DNA of 64,000 nt from NCBI RefSeq assembly GCF_016107395.1, contig NZ_JAAIKO010000006.1, forward strand, positions 62,001 to 126,000, in the 5' to 3' direction. The notes under the pieces are model-generated. The model searched no databases. It was given only the letters and a program-made list of their open reading frames with translations, and was not told the origin of the DNA. Below are positions 48,182 to 56,444 of the stretch, piece after piece. The translations under genes were made by a program, and so were the position numbers. The first letter of the stretch is position 1; every line of letters starts with the position of its first letter. The DNA is from Streptomyces fildesensis (GTDB lineage Bacteria > Actinomycetota > Actinomycetes > Streptomycetales > Streptomycetaceae).

Positions 48182-48203
48182 ATACTAATACCGGTATAAG
48201 TAT
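48182..48203. promoter_or_regulatory. 22-bp palindrome between XRE and map
   Basis: ATACTAATACC and GGTATAAGTAT match as inverted repeats in 10 of 11 positions, centred on ATACCGGTAT. Very AT-rich for the genome. The likely binding site of the adjacent XRE protein. Confidence 0.75.
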
Positions 48204-48240
48204 TGGGCATCATCGAGGTCATCAGTCAGGGGTCAGCAAC

Positions 48241-49008
48241 ATGGTGGAGATCAAGACCGACGCGGCGCTGGAGGCGATGCGCGAAGCCGGGCGCGTCGTG
48301 GCCCAGGCGCTCGGCGCCGTCCGCGCGGCGGCGGCCGTAGGGGTCCGGCTGCGGGAGCTGGACGTCGTGGCCCGTGGCGTTCTGCGCGCGGCCGGGGCGC
48401 GTTCGCCGTTCCTCGGCTATCGGCCGGAATTCGCCCCGGTGCCGTTCCCCGCGGTGATCTGCGCCTCGGTCAACGACGCGATCGTGCACGGCATCCCCGG
48501 CGACCACCGGCTGCGCGACGGCGATCTGGTCAGCATCGACTGCGGAGCCGAGCTCGACGGCTGGACCGGCGACGCCGCCATCAGCTTCATCGTCGGCACG
48601 CCGCGTCCCGCCGACCTGCGGCTCATCGACGCCACCCAGCGGGCGCTGGACGCCGCCATAGCGGCCGCCGTCCCGGGCAACCGGATCGGGGACATCTCGC
48701 ACGCCGTCGGCACCGTCGCCAAGGCGGCCGGCTGCGGGATGCCCGCGGACTTCGGCGGCCACGGCATCGGCCGCCGGATGCACGAGGATCCGGGGGTACC
48801 CAACCGCGGCCGTCCCGGCCGCGGCTTCCCGCTGCGGCACGGTCTCGCGCTCGCCATCGAACCGATGCTGATGGCGGGCGGACGTGACGACTACCGTACC
48901 GATCCCGACGGTTGGACGCTGCGCACCGTCGACGGCAGCCGGGCCGCCCACATCGAGCACACCGTCGCCGTCACCGCGGAGGGCCCCCGCGTCCTCACCC
49001 TGCCCTGA
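48241..49008 (+). CDS. map: Type I methionine aminopeptidase
   Basis: 255 residues. Metal ligands are in place: two Asp in SIDCGAELDGWTGDAAISF, His in FGGHGIGRRMHEDP, Glu in LAIEPMLMAGG and Glu in AHIEHTVAVTAEG. It removes initiator Met from nascent proteins. Streptomyces has several map genes; this one is not beside rpl/secY and is controlled by an adjacent XRE gene, so it is an accessory copy. Its leader is short (37 bp between the operator and the ATG). Confidence 0.9.
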   Translation: MVEIKTDAALEAMREAGRVVAQALGAVRAAAAVGVRLRELDVVARGVLRAAGARSPFLGYRPEFAPVPFPAVICASVNDAIVHGIPGDHRLRDGDLVSIDCGAELDGWTGDAAISFIVGTPRPADLRLIDATQRALDAAIAAAVPGNRIGDISHAVGTVAKAAGCGMPADFGGHGIGRRMHEDPGVPNRGRPGRGFPLRHGLALAIEPMLMAGGRDDYRTDPDGWTLRTVDGSRAAHIEHTVAVTAEGPRVLTLP

Positions 49009-49014
49009 CCCGGG

Positions 49015-49371
49015 TCAGGGCCGCAGGTCGCTGTGCCCGCAGACCCAGGCCAGCGCGTCGTGCACCCCCTGGATGTAGTCGCGCGGGATCGTGCGCTGGG
49101 TGGCGTCCGCCAGCTGCACGACCGCGGCGTCCGCCTCGGCCGTCAGCAGGGGCAGATCCGGTGCCCCCTCGCACGAGGCGCCCGTGACCGGCGCCGGGTC
49201 GCCGCGGCCCAGCGCCCACAGGTAGCCCGTCAGGGCGCCCCGGGAGAGCTGCGTCTGCTGGGCCGGCCCCGCCCCGACGGCCTCCAGGGCGTGAAATGCC
49301 TCCTCGACCTCGGCCAGTGACCTGGTGCCGACGGTCTGTTCCTTGTGCGGCTCTGCGCTGGGAAACCTCAT
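49015..49371 (-). CDS. Hypothetical protein (118 residues)
   Basis: Soluble, acidic. The N-terminus EPHKEQTVGTRSLAEVEEAF then GALTGYLWALGRGDPAPVTG is typical of a Streptomyces orphan family; I do not recognise a domain. The stop is 7 bp after the map stop, converging. It may be leaderless or have a short leader, since a small palindrome overlaps its start. Function unknown. Confidence 0.7.
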   Translation of the reverse strand: MRFPSAEPHKEQTVGTRSLAEVEEAFHALEAVGAGPAQQTQLSRGALTGYLWALGRGDPAPVTGASCEGAPDLPLLTAEADAAVVQLADATQRTIPRDYIQGVHDALAWVCGHSDLRP

Positions 49372-49384
49372 ACCTGTACGTATG
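49369..49384. promoter_or_regulatory. Palindrome over the start of the 49015 gene
   Basis: CATAC-CTGTAC-GTATG, 5-bp arms around CTGTAC, covers the ATG of the hypothetical gene. It may be a self-regulation site or part of a -10. Confidence 0.4.
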
Positions 49385-49458
49385 TCCCCTCCCGCGCCGC
49401 TGATGTGTGCCCGGGCGGGGGACAGGATCCCGTCCGGGTAGACCGGCCCGTCCGGTGG

Positions 49459-49839
49459 TCAGACACACCCGGCCGGTGCGTCCGGCTTGACGGTGTCGAG
49501 GTGGGTCTCCACCCACGCGCGCAGCACGCCGAGCGGCACGGCCACACCGCGCCCCAGCTCCGTCAGTTCGTACTCCACATGCAGCGGGACGGCCGGGTAG
49601 ACGGTGCGGTCGACGAACCCGCTGTCCTCGAGCCGGCGCAGGGTGCTCGTCAGGACCTTGGGGCTGATGCCCTGGAGGCGGCGCTGCAGTGCGCCGAAGC
49701 GCTGCGGCCCTTCCTCCATCGCTCCGATCGCCAGCGCCGTCCACTTGTTGGCCAGCAGGTCCAGCACGTCGCGGCACGGGCACAGCGCGGCGTAGACGTC
49801 GTGCTGTGCGTGGTTTCCTGTCGTGCACGCGATGGTCAT
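49459..49839 (-). CDS. HxlR-family regulator
   Basis: 126 residues. HxlR signature: CPCRDVLDLLANKWTALAIG then RFGALQRRLQGISPKVLTST LRRLEDSGFVDRT in consecutive blocks. A Cys at residue 5 and the CPC pair could be redox- or electrophile-sensing, as in HypR/YodB/QorR. It is divergent from a quinone oxidoreductase, the usual partner, and their intergenic region contains a palindrome. It likely represses qor and is relieved by quinones or electrophiles. Confidence 0.87.
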   Translation of the reverse strand: MTIACTTGNHAQHDVYAALCPCRDVLDLLANKWTALAIGAMEEGPQRFGALQRRLQGISPKVLTSTLRRLEDSGFVDRTVYPAVPLHVEYELTELGRGVAVPLGVLRAWVETHLDTVKPDAPAGCV

Positions 49840-49952
49840 GGCCACTGCCTTTCCCGGTCGTGGAGGGTGGGCGACACGCCGGTTGCGTTGCCGCTCACGG
49901 CTCCCACCTGTGATGCTTTCCAAAAGATAGTAGTAGCCCTTGCAGGTAACCA

Positions 49953-49967
49953 CTACCCCATGGGTAG
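49953..49967. promoter_or_regulatory. Palindrome CTACCC-CAT-GGGTAG between hxlR and qor
   Basis: Perfect 6-bp arms with a 3-bp spacer. It lies 77 bp before qor and is preceded by a related GTAGTAGC/GGTAACCACTAC tract. Likely the HxlR operator. Confidence 0.6.
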
Positions 49968-50043
49968 CGTCCACGGTGTTGACGATAACCGGTCGGCGCG
50001 CTGTGTGCGCGCCGGCCCCACCCCCCCCACCGGGAGCCATCAG

Positions 50044-51012
50044 ATGAACGAGAAGCCGACCATGCGCGCGATCACCCAGGACACCTTCGGCGGCCCGGAG
50101 GTGCTGCATCTCACCGAGCTGCCGCGCCCGGAGCCGGTACCGCACGAGGTGCTGGTGCGGGTGCGTGCCGCCGGGGTCAACCCGGTCGACTGGAAGACCC
50201 GGGAGGGCGGCGGCATGGCCGGTGCGCTGGGCGCGCCGCCGTTCGTGCTCGGCTGGGACGTCTCCGGCGTCGTGGAGCAGGTGGGGTTCGGCGTGCACAC
50301 CCTGGAGGTCGGTGACGAGGTGTACGGGATGCCGTCGTTCCCCCGGGAGGCCGGCGCGTACGCCGAGTACGTGACCGCCCCGGCCCGGCACTTCGCCCGC
50401 AAGCCCGCCACGCTCGACCACGACCACGCCGCCGCGGTACCGCTCGCCGCGCTGACCGCCTGGCAGGCCCTGACCGTCACCGCCGGAGTCACCGCAGGTC
50501 AGCGGGTACTGATCCATGGCGCGGCGGGCGGGGTCGGGCACTTCGCCGTGCAGTTCGCCAAGCATCTGGGAGCGCACGTCACCGGGACCGCCCGCGCGCC
50601 GAAGCACGCCTGGCTGCGCGAACTGGGCGCCGACGAACTGGTCGACTACACCGCGGTCCGCTTCGAGGACGTGGTGCGCGACATCGACGTCGTCCTCGAC
50701 CTGATCGGCGACGAGCACGACCGTACGAGTACCCGCTCGCTGGACAGGCTGCACCCCGGCGGGATCGTCGTCGCCGTCCCGTCGGGTGTCTCACCCGCGC
50801 TCATGGAGGCGGCGCGGGATCGCGGAGTGCGGGCCGCGGCGTATCTCGTGGAGCCCGACGGGGCCTCGCTGGCCACGATCGCCGAACTGATCGACAAGGG
50901 CGGCGTCACCGTCGAGGTCGAGGACGTCCTGCCGCTGGCGGAGGCCGCCGAGGCGCACCGTCGCGGCGAGCAGGGCCGCACGCGGGGCAAGCTCACCCTC
51001 CACGTCGCGTAA
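50044..51012 (+). CDS. NADPH:quinone oxidoreductase-like protein (MDR family)
   Basis: 322 residues. The N-terminal GroES-like domain has VRVRAAGVNPVDWKTREGGG and VLGWDVSGVVEQVGFGVHTL; the NADPH Rossmann motif is LIHGAAGGVGHFAVQFAKHL. No zinc ligands. These enzymes reduce quinones or enones. It is divergent from an HxlR gene; together they form an electrophile/quinone-response pair. Start ATG 50044, with a GGGAGCC ribosome site. Confidence 0.88.
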   Translation: MNEKPTMRAITQDTFGGPEVLHLTELPRPEPVPHEVLVRVRAAGVNPVDWKTREGGGMAGALGAPPFVLGWDVSGVVEQVGFGVHTLEVGDEVYGMPSFPREAGAYAEYVTAPARHFARKPATLDHDHAAAVPLAALTAWQALTVTAGVTAGQRVLIHGAAGGVGHFAVQFAKHLGAHVTGTARAPKHAWLRELGADELVDYTAVRFEDVVRDIDVVLDLIGDEHDRTSTRSLDRLHPGGIVVAVPSGVSPALMEAARDRGVRAAAYLVEPDGASLATIAELIDKGGVTVEVEDVLPLAEAAEAHRRGEQGRTRGKLTLHVA

Positions 51013-51151
51013 AGGGTCGGAAAGGCGTTCAAAGTGAACGTCAACCCTGAGGGATATCAAGGGTTGAGGGGTGGGGCTCCGTGAATCAACCCGGGCCTCT
51101 CCCCGCATTCCCGACGGGGAGCCAGAAGGGCCGGTGACGAGGCGGCCTGGA

Positions 51152-51616
51152 TCAGGACGGGTCGTGGTTGACCTCGGAGGCCATCCGCGGGTGGAGCACG
51201 CCGGGGTAGAGCCGGGCCTTGGCCACCGGCTCGGCGACGCCGCCCTGCGGCACCATCTCGACGACGCCCCAGGGGCTGTCCGGCAGGAGCACCGGGATCA
51301 CGTACGAGGCCGAGCAGCCGACGCAGTCGTACTGGTCCTCCCAGACCTCCACGTCGACCAGGCTGCCGGGGTTGCGCGCGACGTGCTTGTGCAGGGCGTG
51401 GCAGCGGCCGCACTTCTCGCCGGGCTCGCAGGTGCTGCCGCACGGGCACGGGAGGTCGAGCCGGACGGGGGGCTGCCAACGCTGGACGCGGCACGCCTCC
51501 GCCGTCTGCGAGGTGTGGCGCATCGCCAGGATGTTGCGGGCGGCGACGTTGTACGTCTCGCCCGTCGCGGTCATCCGGTCGCGGATGACGTCCTTGCGGG
51601 CACGGTTCGTCGTCAT
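51152..51616 (-). CDS. Cys-rich putative zinc-ribbon protein
   Basis: 154 residues. The N-terminus ARKDVIRDRMTATGETYNVA then ARNI is a short basic helix-turn-like motif (R-x-R-M-x-x-T-G-E-x-Y-x-V-A) seen in several actinobacterial proteins. The middle holds CPCGSTCEPGEKCGRCHAL and a later CVGC, together a treble- or ribbon-type zinc site. DNA- or RNA-binding is likely but not assigned. AGGACTGT precedes the ATG. Confidence 0.7.
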   Translation of the reverse strand: MTTNRARKDVIRDRMTATGETYNVAARNILAMRHTSQTAEACRVQRWQPPVRLDLPCPCGSTCEPGEKCGRCHALHKHVARNPGSLVDVEVWEDQYDCVGCSASYVIPVLLPDSPWGVVEMVPQGGVAEPVAKARLYPGVLHPRMASEVNHDPS

Positions 51617-51796
51617 ACAGTCCTCCAGCGGTTTTCCACGCGGTCCCGCAGAAGGCCGGGAAGACCGGACTGAGGCGATGGCGTGAGTCGATGACCCTTG
51701 TCCTCGCCCTCGTGACCCACCAGCGCGGGCCCAGGCTCGGAACAGGCAGACGCGGCTGCCGTCCTCCACGGTACCCGGAATCGGTCACGCCGATTT

Positions 51797-51825
51797 CCCC
51801 CGCCGTGGCGGTGCCACGGCGGGGG
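51797..51825 (-). terminator. Strong hairpin terminator after the FAD gene
   Basis: CCCCCGCCGTGGC and its complement (13 bp) around GGT, 26 bp beyond the FAD monooxygenase stop. Confidence 0.75.
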
Positions 51826-51850
51826 ACGGGCGGTGGTGGGCCGGCGCCGG

Positions 51851-53074
51851 TTACGCCGCGGCTCCGTCCGGGTGCGGGACGGCGGTGACCGGGGCGTCCC
51901 AGTCGATGCGGTAGCCGGCCTGCCAGGCCGACTTCTCCGGCTTGTTCAACTTCATGACCAGGGGGAGGAGCAGATCCCGCAGCACCCGGCCGACCGGTCC
52001 TGCGGCCTTGTTGCTGTTGGTGCGGTTGGCTTCCTTGATGATCCGCTCGACGCGGGGCCTGCGCAGGTCCTCGTAGGCCGCGAACGCCTCCTCGTGCGGC
52101 AGGTCACGCAGGCAGCGGGCCAGCTGGACGGCGCTTTCCATGGCGAGCGAGGCGCCCTGTCCCGAACTGGACGAGGCCGCGTGCGCCGCGTCGCCGATCA
52201 GCACCATCCGCCCCCGGCTCCAGGCCGGGACCCTCGGCATGTTCTCCATGGGGCCGGCGATCAGCAGGTCGGCGGGGTCGGTCTTCAGCAGCAGGTCCGC
52301 AGCGGGGACGCGATCGCCGGTGAACGATCCGGCCAGCACGCGCAGCCACTCCTCGGCGCCGGTCCGCCCGGCTTCGGCCACGGTCATCGGCTCGGGGTGC
52401 GGCAGGTTCACGAACCACACACCCGACGAGTCCTCGTGCACCTGGTAGCCGAGGAAGGCGCGCTTGCCGAACATCATGTACATCTTGCCGCCGGTCGGGG
52501 GCAGTCCGGTGTTCCTCACCGGGGCGCCGAAGCTGACCAGGCCGCCGTAGTTGGGTTGGGGCGCGTCCGAGTCGATCAGCGAGCGCACCGTGGAGCGGAT
52601 GCCGTCCGCCCCGATCAGCACATCGGCCGTGGCCGTCGTCCCGTCCGCGAAGTGCGCGGTCACACCGTCGTCGCTCTCCTGCGCGGAGACCAGCCGCTTG
52701 CCGTGCACGGTGCGGACACCGCGGCGGGCCGCCTCGTCGTAGAGCACCCGGTACAGATCGGCGCGCCAGACGAACTGCGACGACTCGACGCCGGGCGGGC
52801 TGCCGAACTCGCCGAGCCGCTTGCCGTTCCAGCTCTGCAGCACGATGTGCGTGGTGGGCGTGCCGATGGCGCGTACGAGGTCGCCGACTCCGATGACGTC
52901 GAGGGCGCCCAGACCGTTGGGCGCCAGGCCCAGCCCGCCTCCCACACCGTCCGCCCTGCTGTCGTAGGCCTCGTACACGGTGGCTTCGATACCGGCTTGG
53001 TGCAGGGCGATCGCGGCAACCGGGCCGCCGATGCCGCCGCCGATGACGAGGGCGGTTCGGATGGTGGAGCGCAT
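51851..53074 (-). CDS. FAD-dependent monooxygenase (PHBH-like, class A)
   Basis: 407 residues. The FAD motif is ALVIGGGIGGPVAAIALHQA, the second FAD/NADPH motif is VLIGADGIRSTVRSLI, and the third is RMVLIGDAAHAASSSSGQGA. The fold matches aromatic or polyketide hydroxylases and TetX-like drug-modifying enzymes. Substrate unknown. A perfect 15-bp inverted repeat sits about 50-80 bp upstream, so it is probably controlled by a TetR/MarR-type repressor encoded elsewhere. Confidence 0.87.
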   Translation of the reverse strand: MRSTIRTALVIGGGIGGPVAAIALHQAGIEATVYEAYDSRADGVGGGLGLAPNGLGALDVIGVGDLVRAIGTPTTHIVLQSWNGKRLGEFGSPPGVESSQFVWRADLYRVLYDEAARRGVRTVHGKRLVSAQESDDGVTAHFADGTTATADVLIGADGIRSTVRSLIDSDAPQPNYGGLVSFGAPVRNTGLPPTGGKMYMMFGKRAFLGYQVHEDSSGVWFVNLPHPEPMTVAEAGRTGAEEWLRVLAGSFTGDRVPAADLLLKTDPADLLIAGPMENMPRVPAWSRGRMVLIGDAAHAASSSSGQGASLAMESAVQLARCLRDLPHEEAFAAYEDLRRPRVERIIKEANRTNSNKAAGPVGRVLRDLLLPLVMKLNKPEKSAWQAGYRIDWDAPVTAVPHPDGAAA

Positions 53075-53120
53075 GACGTGGTCCTTTCCCAGCGGGTTTG
53101 TGCGGACACCGCAAGCATCG

Positions 53121-53155
53121 CATATCCACTAGTTGCAAGTCAACTAGTGGATATG
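53121..53155. promoter_or_regulatory. Perfect 15-bp inverted repeat before the FAD monooxygenase
   Basis: CATATCCACTAGTTG, CAAGT, then its exact complement. On the minus strand TTGACT overlaps the repeat, so it covers a -35 region. This is a TetR/MarR-size operator, but no such regulator is adjacent. Confidence 0.75.
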
Positions 53156-53215
53156 AACCTATGCATCGGTTCATGGTTCACAAGGAGCGCAGGCGAAGCC
53201 TTCCCGCTCAAAACG

Positions 53216-53253
53216 CGAAAACCCCCGCGCCGTCACGGCAGCGGAGGTTTTCG
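53216..53253 (-). terminator. Hairpin terminator after the DUF1906 gene
   Basis: CGAAAACC and GGTTTTCG pair outside, CCGC/GCGG inside with one mismatch. It follows the DUF1906 stop on the minus strand and carries A/T-tails. Confidence 0.6.
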
Positions 53254-53321
53254 GGCGGAGTTCTTCGGAGGGAGCGTCCGGTCGTCGGGGACCTGGGAGC
53301 GGGCACCCTGGTTGCGGCCGG

Positions 53322-54425
53322 TCAGCCGACCACGGCGACGGGGGCGTCCCAGGCGTTGTGGTCGACGGTGACCGTGGCCCCGCCGAAGGTCTCCTTCTTG
53401 TTCACCGCGTACTGGTGGCCGCGGCGGTGGCCGGTCCACAGGGTGGAGGCGAAGGGGAAGCCGGTCGTGGTGTCGGCGTTGTTGTCGTAGCGGGCGTACC
53501 AGAGGGCGTTCGGGAGGTCCGCCGTGTGGTTGCCGGCGGCGGTGGCGATCGCGGCGGCACTGGACTGGCTGAACCCGTAGAAACCGGCCCAGTAGCCCTT
53601 CGCGTGCGCCGCCCGGTCCCAGGCCTGCACATAGGTCAGCACGGACTGGACGCACGAGGCGTTGCTGATGTCGTACGCCTCCATGTCCAGATAGATCGCA
53701 CTGCCGGAGCGCATCCCCAGCGCGGACGCCTTCGCGACGGCGTCCGCGCCGTCCGACGTGCCCAGCGAGGCGGCGTTGGCGGCGGTGATCCGCTCGGGGT
53801 TGTTGCTCGTCTGGCACGGCGGCTGCGCCCCGACGTACAGCGGGATCAGCTGCCAGCCGGCCGCGTGCACGGACCGTACCCAGGAGTTGGTGAGCTGCGG
53901 CTGCGCACAGCCGCGGTTCTTCCCGCCGATGTAGACGGCGGCGGCGCCGTACGGCGAGCTCTTGCGCCAGGCGTTCATGGTGGTCAGGTTCGGGGCGGTG
54001 CAGGTGTCGAAGGCCTGACCGGTGAACACCCGCGACGCCGGCAGCTGCACCAGGCTGTTGGACTGCCCCGGCGGCTGCTTGACACCGGAGTGCGTGCCCG
54101 CGGCCGTGGTGGCGGCCGGGGTGGCGTGGGCGGACGGGCCGCCCGGGGCTCCGGCCGGCGGCGTGGTGCCTCCGGGGGAGGAGGCACCCGCTGCCGGCTC
54201 GGCCGCTCCTGAGGCGGACGGCTTGGCGGTTCCGGCGGTGGAGCCGGTGCCGGTGGCGCCGTCCGGCGCCGTCCCGTCGGCGAGGTTCTTGGACTGCTGC
54301 GTGCCGTCGTGCCCCCGCGAGGACACGGCCTCGGCCGCAACGGCGCCGCCGCCCGCGAGCAGGATCAGGCTGGCGACGGACAGCGCTATGTAGCGGCGCT
54401 GCTTGGGCTGGCGACGGTTCGGCAC
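53322..54425 (-). CDS. Secreted DUF1906 (glycoside-hydrolase-like, Rv2525c-like) protein
   Basis: 367 residues from a GTG. One N-terminal membrane/signal segment (YIALSVASLILLAGGGAVAA) then a Thr/Ala/Pro-rich linker of about 80 residues. The DUF1906 domain follows: FDTCTAPNLTTMNAWRKSSP then AAAVYIGGKNRGCAQPQLTN, SAIYLDMEAYDISN and HAKGYWAGFYGFSQSS. The D-M-E and F-D residues match the TIM-barrel active-site layout of the family, thought to act on peptidoglycan or a related polymer. Extracellular, probably tethered or released. Function not established. Confidence 0.8.
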   Translation of the reverse strand: MPNRRQPKQRRYIALSVASLILLAGGGAVAAEAVSSRGHDGTQQSKNLADGTAPDGATGTGSTAGTAKPSASGAAEPAAGASSPGGTTPPAGAPGGPSAHATPAATTAAGTHSGVKQPPGQSNSLVQLPASRVFTGQAFDTCTAPNLTTMNAWRKSSPYGAAAVYIGGKNRGCAQPQLTNSWVRSVHAAGWQLIPLYVGAQPPCQTSNNPERITAANAASLGTSDGADAVAKASALGMRSGSAIYLDMEAYDISNASCVQSVLTYVQAWDRAAHAKGYWAGFYGFSQSSAAAIATAAGNHTADLPNALWYARYDNNADTTTGFPFASTLWTGHRRGHQYAVNKKETFGGATVTVDHNAWDAPVAVVG

Positions 54426-54432
54426 GGAGTCC

Positions 54433-54759
54433 TCAACAGGTGGGCGGGACGGCCCGGATCAGGACCGGCGGTTCGGTGATCGACTGAGTACATATCACTT
54501 TCTCCGCCGTGTCACCAAAACCCTGGAGGTCGAGCTGGTATTCGGCGGACCGGTGGGTCGGCACGTAGCCCAGTCCGTCGTCCATGGCGCGGCGCGACGC
54601 GGCGAACGTCCCGGCGAGGTCGTCGGGGACGGTTCCGGCCCAGGAGACCAGCCGGCAGCCGGGGTGCGGGCGTTCGGTGAGCGCGGCGAGGTCCGCGCGC
54701 TCCAGCGGGAGCCGGGCGTAGGTGAGTGCCAGGACCTTGCGGGGCCGGTGCGTGCGCAC
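54433..54759 (-). pseudogene. Remnant of a GNAT acetyltransferase
   Basis: 108 codons. The stretch CRLVSWAGTVPDDLAGTFAA then SRRAMDD is the W-x-G-x-x-P-x-x-L-x-x-x-x-x-x-x-x-x-M-x-D pattern of two-domain GNAT proteins. Neither the N-terminal acetyl-CoA loop nor the rest of the second domain is present; the C-terminus reads as unrelated sequence. Likely a decayed gene lying between the DUF1906 and ThuA genes. Confidence 0.45.
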
Positions 54760-54815
54760 TCCCGCCCGCCCGAACCGGTCAGCCGGTCCGGGCAGTCGGC
54801 CACCCGGTCGGCCGG

Positions 54816-56417
54816 TCAGCCGGTCCGGGTCAGCGTGAGGTCGTCGACGTCGAACAGGAATCCGCCGCCGCCGTTGAAGACGAGGAACAGGCCGGTGCCC
54901 GCCCTCGGGGTGAGAGACGCGGCGGTATCGGTGAAGGTGTCCCAGCTGCCGGTGACCGGGACGGTGACGGTGCCGAGCAGCGGTCCGGTGGGGGATCCGG
55001 CGTGGACGGCGGTGGTGCCGCCGGAGCCCGCCGAGGCGACCCGCAGGGAGATCCGGGTGAGGTGGGAGGTGTCCTCGGCGGCGAAGCCGATCCAGTCGCC
55101 GGCCTCGATGTAGCCGGCGGTGCGAGCGCCGTGGGCTCCCGCGTGGTCGGCGGCCTGGACTCCGTTCTGGCTGGTCCAGTTCTCGGCCTGGAGCGTGGTC
55201 GTGGTGGGGGCCGTCGAGCCGGGGGTGAGGGTGATGTCGTCGACGTCGAACAGCGCGCCCTGGCCTCCGGAGTAGGTCAGGTACAGGCCCGGTGCGGTGC
55301 CGGACGTCAGGGGCGTCGACACGTTCGTGAACGTCTCCCAACTCCCGGTCACCGGCACGGCGACGGAACCGAGGAGCGGACCCGTGGCGGAACCGGAGTG
55401 GAATCCGATGGTGCCGCCCGCGCCCGCGGAGGCGACCCGCACCGTCACCGTCGAAGCGGTCCGCGGGTCGAGGGCGGCGTAGCCGCTCCAGTCACCGTTG
55501 TCGATGTAGCCGGCGGTCGCTCCGCCGTGCGCCGCCGCGTGCGCGGCGGCCTGGACCCCGCTCTGGCTGCTCCAGGCCTCCCCTTGCACGGTGGTGCCGA
55601 CGGGGGTGCCGATGGGGTTGTCGCAGGCGGAGCTGACGGCTCCCGCGACGGTGCGGATGCCGCCCAGGACCAGCGTGGTGAACGCGGGATCGGCCCAGCT
55701 CTCCTGGGTGTGGCCCATGCCGGTGTACCAGGCGCGTCCGCCGTCGTAGGGGTGGCACCAGGTGTTGGGATGGTCGCCGCCCATGGTGCCGCCGGAGTAG
55801 CTGCTCTCGTCGAGCGCGGTCAGGACGTGCACCTGCGCCCGGGGGTTGGCGCGGTAGTTGTACCACTCGTCGGTGCGGGTCCAGCGGGCCGGAAGGTGCG
55901 CGGTGGCCGGGTCGGTGCGGTCCTCGACGGCGACGGCGGCCTGCTGGATGGCGGGATGCGAGTCGAAGTACGCCCCGACCAGGCTTCCGTACCAGGGCCA
56001 GTCGTACTCGGTGTCGGCCGCGGCGTGCACTCCCGCGTAGCCGCCGCCCGAGCGGATGTACTGCTCGAACGCGGACTGCTGGGCGGCGTCGAGGACGTCC
56101 CCGGTGGTGCTGAGCCAGATCACCGCCTGGTACTGGCCGAGGTTGGCGGTGGTGAAGGCGGCGCTGTCCTCGGTGGCGTCGACACCGAAGCCGTTGTCCT
56201 GGCCGAGTTTCTGGATGGCGGCGATCCCGGCCGGTATGGAGTCGTGCCGGAAGCCGGCGGTCTTGGAGAAGACCAGCACCTTGAAGGCCGGAGCGGCCTG
56301 GGCGGAGCAGGTCAGGGCGAAGGGGGCGAGCAGGCCGAGCAGCGCGGCGGCCAGGGCCGGCAGCAGCGGCCGGCGGGGCGCGCCGTGCGTGCGGCGGAAC
56401 CGGATGGATGGGTACAT
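54816..56417 (-). CDS. Secreted ThuA-domain protein with two CBM6-like modules
   Basis: 533 residues. Signal peptide to about residue 42 (ALAAALLGLLAPFALTCSAQ). A ThuA domain (45-270): KVLVFSKTAGFRHDSIPAGI, AVIWLSTTGDVLD, GGYAGVHAAADTEYDW and GRAWYTGMGHT. Then two CBM6-type modules (about 276-401 and 406-532), each ending LFDVDD-like. ThuA proteins take part in trehalose/3-keto-sugar metabolism. This secreted form probably acts on polysaccharide-derived sugars. It is 28 bp after the PQQ-type gene, as part of one operon. Confidence 0.83.
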   Translation of the reverse strand: MYPSIRFRRTHGAPRRPLLPALAAALLGLLAPFALTCSAQAAPAFKVLVFSKTAGFRHDSIPAGIAAIQKLGQDNGFGVDATEDSAAFTTANLGQYQAVIWLSTTGDVLDAAQQSAFEQYIRSGGGYAGVHAAADTEYDWPWYGSLVGAYFDSHPAIQQAAVAVEDRTDPATAHLPARWTRTDEWYNYRANPRAQVHVLTALDESSYSGGTMGGDHPNTWCHPYDGGRAWYTGMGHTQESWADPAFTTLVLGGIRTVAGAVSSACDNPIGTPVGTTVQGEAWSSQSGVQAAAHAAAHGGATAGYIDNGDWSGYAALDPRTASTVTVRVASAGAGGTIGFHSGSATGPLLGSVAVPVTGSWETFTNVSTPLTSGTAPGLYLTYSGGQGALFDVDDITLTPGSTAPTTTTLQAENWTSQNGVQAADHAGAHGARTAGYIEAGDWIGFAAEDTSHLTRISLRVASAGSGGTTAVHAGSPTGPLLGTVTVPVTGSWDTFTDTAASLTPRAGTGLFLVFNGGGGFLFDVDDLTLTRTG

Positions 56418-56444
56418 GGAGTGCCTTTCCGCAAGATAGGTGAG

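Noticed and set aside
53098..53490. Plus-strand frame beyond the 15-bp inverted repeat, considered as a lost TetR gene.
   Set aside because: No TetR helix-turn-helix; most of it is antisense to the end of the DUF1906 gene and its terminator.
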